A DNA stretch of 64,000 nucleotides from assembly GCF_051020955.1 (NCBI RefSeq), contig NW_027476517.1, positions 124,001 through 188,000 of the forward strand, written 5' to 3'. The notes under the pieces are model-generated. The model did no database searches and was not told the DNA's origin. It saw only the letters and a program-made list of their open reading frames with translations. The stretch is from Megalopta genalis (Eukaryota; Arthropoda; Insecta; Hymenoptera; Halictidae). This document shows positions 53,062 through 63,855 of the stretch, piece after piece (position 1 is the first letter of the stretch; each line of letters starts with the position of its first letter). The translations under genes and the position numbers were made by a program.

Positions 53062-55171
53062 TTTGAAGCTAAATCATGTGTTTCGCATGGATATGAAGCT
53101 AAACCTTCTACATAGCATTGATTTGAAGCTTAATCATGTGTTTTGCATGGATTTGAAGCTGACTCATTTGTTTCCACTCCATTTGAAGCTATATCACTTA
53201 TATCGCAAGTATCTGATGTTAAATCATTTGTTCCGCATGGATTTGAAGCTAAACCTTCTAGATCGCATTGATTTGAAGCTCAATCATTTGCTTCGCATGG
53301 ATATGAATCTAATCCTTCTACATCGCATTGATTTGAAACTAAATCAAGTGTTTCGCATGGATTTGAAGCTAACTCGTTTATTTCGCCTGCAGTTGAATCT
53401 ATATCACTTATATCGCATGTATCTGATGTTAAATCATTTGCTTCGCATGGATTTAAAGCTAAGCCTTCTACATCGCATAGATTGGAAGCTAAATCATATG
53501 TTTCGCATGCAATTGAAGCTAACTCGTTTGTTTCGCCTGCATTTGAAGCTATATCACTGATATCGCAAGCATCTGATGTTATATCATTTGTTCCGCATGT
53601 ATTTGAAGCTAAACCTTCTACATCGCATTGATTTGAAGCTAAATCATGTGTTTCGCTTGGATTTGAAGCTAAACCTTCTACATAGCATTGATTTGAAGCT
53701 AAATCATGTGTTTCGCTTGGATTTGAAGCAAAACCTTCTACATAGCATTGATTTGAAGCTTAATCATGTGTTTTGCATCGATTTGAAGTTAACTCATTTG
53801 TTTCCCCCCATTTAAAGCTATATCACTGATATCGCAAGTATTTGATGTTAAATCATTTGTTTCGCAGGGATTTGAAGCTAAACGTTCTACATCGCATTGA
53901 TTTGAAGTTAATTCATGTGTCGAGTGGATATGAAGCTAACTCGTTGGTTTCGCATGCTGTTGAAGCTATATCACCTATATCCCAAGTGTTTGATGCTCAA
54001 TCATTTGCTTCGCATGTATTTGAAGCTAAACCTTCTACATCGCATTGATTTGAAGCTAAATCATGTGTTTCGCTTGGATTTGAAGCTAAATCTTCTACAT
54101 AGCATTGATTTGAAGCTTAATCATGTGTTTTGCATGGATTTGAAGCTGACTCATTTGTTTCCACTCCATTTGAAGCTATATCACTTATATCGCAAGTATC
54201 TGATGTTAAATCACTTGTTCCGCATGGATTTGAAGCTAAACCTTCCAGATCGCATTGATTTGAAGCTAAATCATGTGTTCCGCATGGATTTGAAGCTAAA
54301 TCATGTGTTTCGCTTGGATTTGAAACTAAACCTTCTACATAGCATTGATTTGAATCTTAATCATGTGTTTTGCATGGATTTGAAGCTAACACATTTGTAT
54401 CCCCTCCATTTGAAGCTATATCACTTATATCGCAAGTATCTGATGTTAAATCATTTGTTCCGCATGGATTTGAAGCTAAACCTTCTACATCGCATTGATT
54501 GGAAGCTAAGTCATGTGTTTCGCTAGGATTTGAAGCTAAACCTTCTACATAGCATTGATTTGAAGCTTAATCATGTGTTTTGCATGAATTTGAAGTTAAC
54601 TCATTTGTTTCCCCTCCATTTGAAGCTATATCACTGATATCGCAAGTATTTGCTGTTAAATCATTTGTTTCGCAGGGATTTGAAGCTAAACATTCTACAT
54701 CGCATTGATTTGAAGTTAAATCATGTGTTTCGCTTGGATATGAAGCTAGCTCGTTGGTTTCGCATGCTGCTTAAGCTATATCACTTATATCCCAAGTGTT
54801 TGAAGCTCAATCATTTGCTTCGCATGGATTTGAAGCTAAACCTTCTACATCGCATTGATTTGAAGCTAAATCATGTGTTTCTCTTGGATTTGAAGCTAAA
54901 CCTTCTACATAGCATTGATTTGAAGCTTAATCATGTGTTTTGCATGGATTTGAAGCTAACTCATTTGTTTCCCCTCCATTTGAAGCTATATCACATATAT
55001 TTCGCAAGTATCTGATGTTAAATCATTTGTTCCGCATGGATTTGAAGCTAAACCATCTACATCGAATTGATTTGAAGCTAAATCATGTGTTTCGCTTTGA
55101 TTTGAAGCTAAACCTTCTACATAGCATTGATTTGAAGCTTAATCATGTGTCTTGCATGGATTCGAAGCTAA

Positions 55172-55771
55172 CTATTTTGTTTCCCCTCCATTTGAAGCTA
55201 TATCACTTATATCGCATGTATCTGATGTTAAATCATTTGCTTCGCATGGATTTGAAGCTAAACTTTCTACATCGCATTGATTTGATGCTAAACCTTCTGC
55301 ATCGTATTGATTTGAAGCTAAATCATGAGTGTCGCGGGGAGTTGAAGCTAGCTCCTTTGTTTCCTCTGCATTTGAACCTATATCACTTATATCGCAAGTA
55401 TCTGAAGCTAAATCATTTGTTAAGCATGGATTTGAAGCTAAACCTTTTACATCGCATTGACTTGAAGCTAAATCATGTGTTTCGCATGGATTTGAAGCTA
55501 ACTCGTTTATTTCGTCAGCATTTGAAGTTAAATCACTTATATCGCTAGTATCTGAAGCTAAATTTTTTTTCTCGCATGGATTTGAAGCTAAGCCTTCTAC
55601 ATGGCATTGATTAGAAGCTAAATCATGTGTTTCGCATGGAGATGAAGCTAGCTCGTTTGTCTCGCCTGCAGTTGAATCTATATCAGTTATATCGCAAGTA
55701 TTTGAAGCTAAATCATTTGTTTCACATGGATTTGAATCTAAGCCTTCTACTTCGCATTGATTTGTAGCCAA
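55172..55771 (-). other. Longest minus-strand open frame (199 codons), possible coding relic
   Basis: Read on the - strand, each monomer gives ten residues around L-A-S-N-x-C, and five monomers give a 50-residue unit (types e, d, c, b, a read as P-C-E-T-H-D, Q-C-D-V-E-G, P-C-E-T-N-D, T-C-D-I-S-D, A-G-E-T-N-E). The composition is acidic and hydrophilic, with one Cys in most repeats and almost no Lys or Arg. The same frame appears at 48843-49442 and in shorter pieces in many places. It is stopped by the family B variant GCTTAATC (TAA on the - strand) and by the family A 29-base monomer. A present-day gene is unlikely; a derived coding minisatellite cannot be excluded. Confidence 0.15.
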
Positions 55772-57502
55772 ATCATTCGTTTCGCATGGATTTTGAAGCT
55801 AACTCGTTTGATTCGTCTGCATTTGAAGCTATATGACTTATATCGTAATTATTTGAAGCTAAATCATTGATTTCGCATGGATTTGAAGCTAAACCTTCTA
55901 CACCGCATTGAATAGCAGCTAAATCATATGTTAGGCATGGATCTGAAGCTAACTCGTTAGTTTCGCCTGCATTTGAATCTATATCATTTATATCGTAAGT
56001 ATCTGATGTTAAATCATTTGCTTCGCATGGATTTGAAGCTAATCCTTCTACATCGCATTGATTTGTAACTAAATCATGTGTTTCGCTTGGATATGAAACT
56101 AACTCGTTGGTTTCGCATGCTGTTGAAGCTATATCACCTATACCCCAAGTGTTTGAAGCTCAAATAATTGGCTTCGCATGGATATGAAGCTAATCCTTCT
56201 ACATCGCATTGATTTGAAACTAAATCAAGTGTTTCGCATGGATTTGAAGCTAACTCGTTTATTTCGCCTGCAGTTGAATCTATATCACTTATATCGCAAG
56301 TATCAGATGTTAAATCATTTGTTCCGCAGGGATTTGAAGCAAAACCTTCTACATCGCATTGATTTGAAGCTAAATCATGTGTTTCGCTTGGATTTGAAGC
56401 TAAACCTTCTACATAGCATTGGTTTGAAGCTTAATCATGTGTTTTGCATGTCTTTGAATCTAACAAATTTGTATCCCCTCCATTTGAAGCTATATCACTT
56501 ATATCGCATGTATCTGATGTTAAATCATTTGCTTCGCATGGATTTAAAGCTAAGCCTTCTACATCGCATAGATTGGAAGCTAAATCATATGTTTCGCATG
56601 GAATTGAAGCTAACTCGTTTGTTTCGCCTGCATTTGAAGCTATATCACTGATATCGCAAGCATCTGATGTTATATCATTTGTTCCGCATGTATTTGAAGC
56701 TAAACCTTCTACATCGCATTGATTTGAAGCTAAATCATGTGTTTCGCATGGATATGAAGCTAAACCTTCTACATAGCATTGATTTGAAGCTTAATCATGT
56801 GTTTTGCATGGATTTGAAGCTGACTCATTTGTTTCCACTCCATTTGAAGCTATATCACTTATATCGCAAGTATCTGATGTTAAATCATTTGTTCCGCATG
56901 GATTTGAAGCTAAACCTTCTAGATCGCATTGATTTGAAGCTCAATCATTTGCTTCGCATGGATATGAATCTAATCCTTCTACATCGCATTGATTTGAAAC
57001 TAAATCAAGTGTTTCGCATGGATTTGAAGCTAACTCGTTTATTTCGCCTGCAGTTGAATCTATATCACTTATATCGCATGTATCTGATGTTAAATCATTT
57101 GCTTCGCATGGATTTAAAGCTAAGCCTTCTACATCGCATAGATTGGAAGCTAAATCATATGTTTCGCATGCAATTGAAGCTAACTCGTTTGTTTCGCCTG
57201 CATTTGAAGCTATATCACTGATATCGCAAGCATCTGATGTTATATCATTTGTTCCGCATGTATTTGAAGCTAAACCTTCTACATCGCATTGATTTGAAGC
57301 TAAATCATGTGTTTCGCTTGGATTTGAAGCTAAACCTTCTACATAGCATTGATTTGAAGCTAAATCATGTGTTTCGCTTGGATTTGAAGCAAAACCTTCT
57401 ACATAGCATTGATTTGAAGCTTAATCATGTGTTTTGCATCGATTTGAAGTTAACTCATTTGTTTCCCCCCATTTAAAGCTATATCACTGATATCGCAAGT
57501 AT

Positions 57503-59059
57503 TTGATGTTAAATCATTTGTTTCGCAGGGATTTGAAGCTAAACGTTCTACATCGCATTGATTTGAAGTTAATTCATGTGTCGAGTGGATATGAAGCTAA
57601 CTCGTTGGTTTCGCATGCTGTTGAAGCTATATCACCTATATCCCAAGTGTTTGATGCTCATAATCATTTGCTTCGCATGTATTTGAAGCTAAACCTTCTA
57701 CATCGCATTGATTTGAAGCTAAATCATGTGTTTCGCTTGGATTTGAAGCTAAATCTTCTACATAGCATTGATTTGAAGCTTAATCATGTGTTTTGCATGG
57801 ATTTGAAGCTGACTCATTTGTTTCCACTCCATTTGAAGCTATATCACTTATATCGCAAGTATCTGATGTTAAATCACTTGTTCCGCATGGATTTGAAGCT
57901 AAACCTTCCAGATCGCATTGATTTGAAGCTAAATCATGTGTTCCGCATGGATTTGAAGCTAAATCATGTGTTTCGCTTGGATTTGAAACTAAACCTTCTA
58001 CATAGCATTGATTTGAATCTTAATCATGTGTTTTGCATGGATTTGAAGCTAACACATTTGTATCCCCTCCATTTGAAGCTATATCACTTATATCGCATGT
58101 ATCTGATGTTAAATCATTTGCTTCGCATGGTTTTGAAGCTAAGCCTTCTACATCGCATAGATTGGAAACTAAATCATGTGTATCGCTTGGATATGAAGCT
58201 AACTCGTTTGATTCTTCTCCATTTGAAGCTATATCACTTATATCCCAAGTGTTTGAAGCTAAATCATTCGTTTTGCATGGATTTGAAGCTAAAGCTTCTA
58301 CATCGCATTGAATTGAAGCTAAATCATGTGTTTCGCTTGGATTTGAAGCCAAACCTTCTACATAGCATTGATTTGAAGCTTAATCATGTGTTTTGCATGG
58401 ATTTGAGGCTAACTCATTTGTTTCCCCTCCATTTGAAGCTATATCACTTATATCGCAAGTATCTGATCTTAAATCATTTGTTCCGCATGGATTTGAAGCT
58501 AAACCTTCTACATCGCATTGATTTGAAGTTAAATCATGTGTTTCGCTTGGATATGAAGCTAGCTCGTTGGTTTCGCATGCTGTTGAAGCTATATCACCTA
58601 TATCCCAAGTGTTTGAAGCTCAATCATTTGCTTCGCATGGATTTGAAGCTAATCCTTCTTCATCGCATTGATTTCAAACTAAATCAAGTGTTTCGCATGG
58701 ATTTGAAGCTAACTCGTTTATTTCGCCTGCAGTTTAATCTATATCACTTATATCGCAAGTATCTGATGTTAAATCATTTGTTCCGCATGGATTTGAAGCT
58801 AAACCTTCTACATCGCATTGATTTGAAGCTAAATCATGTGTTTCGCTTGGATTTGAAGCTAAACCTTCTACATAGCATTGATTTGAAGCTTAATCATGTG
58901 TTTTGCATGGATTTGAAGCTAACTCATTTGTTTCCCCTCCATTTGAAACTATATCACGTATATCGCAAGTATCTGATGTTAAATCATTTGTTCCGCATGG
59001 ATTTGAAGCTAAACCTTCTACATCGCATTGATTTCAAGCTATATCATGTGTTTCGCTAG
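57503..59059 (+). other. Longest open frame (518 codons), probably fortuitous
   Basis: This frame reads the monomers as a repeat of the kind L-K-L-N-H-x-F-R-M-D, rich in Leu, Lys, His and Arg. It is open because a 30-base period keeps phase and the common monomers lack a stop in this frame. It starts at an ATG inside an ordinary monomer and ends at CGCTAGG (TAG). It has no promoter, no signal peptide and no similarity to a protein family I know. The same frame is stopped every few hundred bases elsewhere by GGATTAG, CGCTAG or CACTGATATC. I do not consider it a gene. Confidence 0.12.
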
Positions 59060-59074
59060 GATTTGAAGCTAATC

Positions 59075-62000
59075 CTTCTACATAGCATTGATTTGAAGCT
59101 TAATCATGTGTTTTGCATGGATTTGAAGTTAACTCATTTGTTTCCCCTCCATTTGAAGCTATATCACTGATATCGCAAGTATTTGATGTTAAATCATTTG
59201 TTTCGCAGGGATTTGAAGCTCAACCTTCTACATCGCATTGATTTGAAGTTAAATCATGTGTTTCGCTTGGATATGAAGCAAGCTCGTTGGTTTCGCATGC
59301 TGTTGAAGCCATATCACCTATATCCCAAGTGTTTGAAGCTCAATCATTTGCTTCGCATGGATTTGAAGCTAATCCTTCTACATAGCATTGATTTGAAACT
59401 AAATCAAGTGTTTCTCATGGTTTTGAATCTAACTCATTTGTATCCCCTCCATTACAAGCTATATCACTTATATCGCATGTATCTGATGTTAAATCATTTG
59501 CTTCGCATGGATTTAAAGCTAAGCCTTCTACATCGCATAGATTGGAAGCTAAATCATGTGTTTCGCTTAGATATGAAGCTAGCTCGTTGGTTTCGCATGC
59601 TGTTGAAGCTATATCACCTATATCCCAAGTGTTTAAAGCTAAATCATTTGTTTTGCATGGATTTGAAGCTAAACCTTCTACATCGCATTGCATTGAAGCT
59701 AAATCATGTGTTTCGCTTGGATTTGAAGCAATACCTTCTACATAGCATTGATTTGAAGCTTAATCATGTGTTTTGCATGGATTTGAAGTTAACTCATTTG
59801 TTTCCCCTCCATTTGAAGCTATATCACTGATATCGCAAGTATTTGTTGTTAAATCATTTGTTTCGCAGGGATTTGAAGCTAAACATTCTACATCGCATTG
59901 ATTCGAAGTTAAATCATGTGTTTCGCTTGGATATGAAGCTAGCTCGTTGGTTTCGCATGCTGCTGAAGCTATATCACTTATATCCCAAGTGTTTGAAGCT
60001 CAATCATTTGGTTCGCATGGATTTGAAGCTAATCCTTCTACATCGCAATGATTTGAAACTAAATCAAGTGTTTCGCATGGATTTGAAGCTAACTCGTTTA
60101 TTTCGCCTGCAGTTTAATCTATATCAGTTATATTGCAAGTTTCTGATGTTAAATCATTTGTTCCGCATGGATTTGAAGCTAAATCATGTGTTTCGCTTGG
60201 ATTTGAAGCTAAACCTTCTACATAGCATTGATTTGAAGCTTAATCATGTGTTTTGCATGGATTTGAAGCTGACTCATTTGTTTCCACTCCATTTGAAGCT
60301 ATATCACTTATATCGCAAGTATCTGATATTAAATCATTTGTTCCGCATGGATTTGAAGCTAAACCTTCTAGATCGCATTGATTTGAAGCTAAATCATGTG
60401 TTTCGCTTGGATTTGAAGCTAAACCTTCTACATAGCATTGATTTGAAGCTTAAACATGTGTTTTGCATGGATTTGAAGCTAACTCATTTGTTTCCCCTCC
60501 ATTTGAAACGATATCACTTATATTGCAAGTATCTGATGTTAAATCATTTGTTCCGCATGGATTTGAAGCTAAACCTTCTACATCGCATTGATTTGAAGCT
60601 AAGTCATGTGTTTCGCTAGGATTTGAAGCTAAACCTTCTACATAGCATTGATTTGAAGCTTAATCATGTGTTTTGCATGGATTTGAAGTTAACTCATTTG
60701 TTTCCCCTCCATTTGAAGCTATATCACTGATATCGCAAGTATTTGATGTTAAATCATTTGTTTCGCAGGGATTTGAAGCTCAACCTTCTACATCGCATTG
60801 ATTTGAAGTTAAATCATGTGTTTCGCTTGGATATGAAGCAAGCTCGTTGGTTTCGCATGCTGTTGAAGCCATATCACCTATATCCCAAGTGTTTGAAGCT
60901 CAATCATTTGCTTCGCATGGATTTGAAGCTAATCCTTCTACATAGCATTGATTTGAAACTAAATCAAGTGTTTCTCATGGTTTTGAATCTAACTCATTTG
61001 TATCCCCTCCATTACAAGCTATATCACTTATATCGCATGTATCTGATGTTAAATCATTTGCTTCGCATGGATTTAAAGCTAAGCCTTCTACATCGCATAG
61101 ATTGGAAGCTAAATCATGTGTTTCGCTTAGATATGAAGCTAGCTCGTTGGTTTCGCATGCTGTTGAAGCTATATCACCTATATCCCAAGTGTTTAAAGCT
61201 AAATCATTTGTTTTGCATGGATTTGAAGCTAAACCTTCTACATCGCATTGCATTGAAGCTAAATCATGTGTTTCGCTTGGATTTGAAGCAATACCTTCTA
61301 CATAGCATTGATTTGAAGCTTAATCATGTGTTTTGCATGGATTTGAAGTTAACTCATTTGTTTCCCCTCCATTTGAAGCTATATCACTGATATCGCAAGT
61401 ATTTGTTGTTAAATCATTTGTTTCGCAGGGATTTGAAGCTAAACATTCTACATCGCATTGATTCGAAGTTAAATCATGTGTTTCGCTTGGATATGAAGCT
61501 AGCTCGTTGGTTTCGCATGCTGCTGAAGCTATATCACTTATATCCCAAGTGTTTGAAGCTCAATCATTTGGTTCGCATGGATTTGAAGCTAATCCTTCTA
61601 CATCGCAATGATTTGAAACTAAATCAAGTGTTTCGCATGGATTTGAAGCTAACTCGTTTATTTCGCCTGCAGTTTAATCTATATCAGTTATATTGCAAGT
61701 TTCTGATGTTAAATCATTTGTTCCGCATGGATTTGAAGCTAAATCATGTGTTTCGCTTGGATTTGAAGCTAAACCTTCTACATAGCATTGATTTGAAGCT
61801 TAATCATGTGTTTTGCATGGATTTGAAGCTGACTCATTTGTTTCCACTCCATTTGAAGCTATATCACTTATATCGCAAGTATCTGATATTAAATCATTTG
61901 TTCCGCATGGATTTGAAGCTAAACCTTCTAGATCGCATTGATTTGAAGCTAAATCATGTGTTTCGCTTGGATTTGAAGCTAAACCTTCTACATAGCATTG

Positions 62001-62305
62001 ATTTGAAGCTTAAACATGTGTTTTGCATGGATTTGAAGCTAACTCATTTGTTTCCCCTCCATTTGAAACGATATCACTTATATTGCAAGTATCTGATGTT
62101 AAATCATTTGTTCCGCATGGATTTGAAGCTAAACCTTCTACATCGCATTGATTTGAAGCTAAGTCATGTGTTTCGCTAGGATTTGAAGCTAAACCTTCTA
62201 CATAGCATTGATTTGAAGCTTAATCATGTGTTTTGCATGGATTTGAAGTTAACTCATTTGTTTCCCCTCCATTTGAAGCTATATCACTGATATCGCAAGT
62301 ATTTG
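59075..62305 (+). repeat. 1,560-base tandem duplication, copies apparently identical
   Basis: Bases 59075-60745 and 60635-62305 match at an offset of exactly 1,560 bases, 52 monomers. Every line I compared was identical, including rare variants such as CCATTACAAGCTATATC, TTCTCATGGTTTTG, CGCTTAGATATG and GCTTAAACATG. The match ends at the right where GTATTTGATG becomes GTATTTGCTG. This is the youngest-looking duplication in the window, or alternatively an assembly duplication. Confidence 0.92.
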
Positions 62306-63142
62306 CTGTTAAATCATTTGTTTCGCAGGGATTTGAAGCTAAACATTCTACATCGCATTGATTTGAAGTTAAATCATGTGTTTCGCTTGGATATGAAGCT
62401 AGCTCGTTGGTTTCGCATGCTGCTTAAGCTATATCATTTATATCCCAAGTGTTTGAAGCTCAATCATTTGCTTCGCATGGATTTGAAGCTAAACCTTTTA
62501 CATCGCATTGACTTGAAGCTAAATCATGTGTTTCGCATGGATTTGAAGCTAACTCGTTTATTTCGTCAGCATTTGAATTTAAATCACTTATATCGCTAGT
62601 ATCTGAAGCTAAATTTTTTTTCTCGCATGGATTTGAAGCTAAGCCTTCTACATCGCATTGATTAGAAGCTAAATCATGTGTTTCGCATGGAGATGAAGCT
62701 AGCTCGTTTGTCTCGCCTGCAGTTGAATCTATATCAGTTATATCTCAAGTATTTGAAGCTAAATCATTTGTTTCACATGGATTTGAATCTAAGCCTTCTA
62801 CTTCGCATTGATTTGTAGCCAAATCATTCGTTTCGCATGGATTTTGAAGCTAACTCGTTTGATTCGTCTGCATTTGAAGCTATATGACTTATATCGTAAT
62901 TATTTGAAGCTAAATCATTGATTTCGCATGGATTTGAAGCTAAACCTTCTACATCGCATTGAATAGCAGCTAAATCATATGTTTCGCATGGATCTGAAGC
63001 TAACTTCGTAGTTTCGCCTGCATTTGAATCTATATCATTTATATCGCAAGTATCTGATGTTAAATCATTTGGTTCGCATGCATTTGAAGCTAAACCTTCT
63101 ACATCGCATTGATTTCAAGCTAAATCATGTGTTTCGCTAGGA

Positions 63143-63855
63143 TTTGAAGCTAATCCTTCTACATCGCATTGATTTGAAACTAAATCAAGTGTTTCGCATG
63201 GATTTGAAGCTAACTCGTTTATTTCGCCTGCAGTTTAATCTATATCACTTATATTGCAAGTATCTGATGTTATATCATATGTTCCGCATGGATTTGAAGC
63301 AAATCCTTCTACATCGCATTGATTTGAAGCTAAATCATGTGTTTCTCTTGGATTTGAAGCTAAACCTTCTACATAGCATTGGTTTGAAGCTTAATCATGT
63401 GTTTTGCATGCATTTGAATCTAACTCATTTGTATCCCCTCCATTTGAAGCTATATCACTTGTATCGCATGTATCTGATGTTAAATCATTTGCTTCGCATG
63501 GATTTAAAGCAAAGCCTTCTACATCGCATAGATTGGAAGCTTAATCATGTGTTTCGCTTGGATATGAAGCGAACTCGTTTGATTCTACTCCATTTGAAGC
63601 TATATCACTTATATCCCAAGTATTTAAAGCTAAATCATTTGTTTTGCATGGATTTGAAGCTAAACCTTCTACATCGCATTGAATTGCAGCTAAATCATCT
63701 GTTTCGCTTGGATTTGAAGCAAAACCTTCTACATAGCATTGATTTGAAGCTTAATCATGTGTTTTGCATGGATCTGATGCTAACTCATGTGTTTCCCCTC
63801 CATCTGAAGCTATGTCACTTATATCGCAAGTATCTGATGTTAAATCATTTGTTTC
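63143..63855 (+). repeat. Segment matching 47241-47955
   Basis: About 710 bases match at an offset near 15,902. Shared signs are TGATGTTATATCATATGTTCC, GCAAATCCTTC, TTTAAAGCAAAGCC and GAAGCGAACTCG. The older-position copy has one extra A in GCATGCAATTTG near 47510, which shifts a reading frame. To the right, this copy continues into sequence matching 18.5-18.7 kb. Confidence 0.82.

Larger units (their letters stand above)
50750..58097 (+). repeat. 3.66-kb tandem duplication
   Basis: Bases about 50750-54407 are followed directly by a second copy from about 54408 to 58097. The offset is 3,659-3,663 bases, or 122 monomers plus small indels. The copies agree through all rare variants: GTGTCGAGTGGATATG, CCCCCCATTTAAAGC, CCTTCCAGATCGC and CAAATAATTGGC. 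Differences include one extra base pair-step in ATATATTTCGC (54995), CTCATAATC (57659), and a CGCATGG to CGCAGGG change near 56326. Confidence 0.9.

Noticed and set aside
57503..59059. A 518-codon protein gene rich in Leu, Lys and His
   Set aside because: The frame is open only because the period is a multiple of three. Equivalent frames elsewhere in near-identical DNA are stopped by TAG or TGA, and there is no start context, terminus or family similarity.
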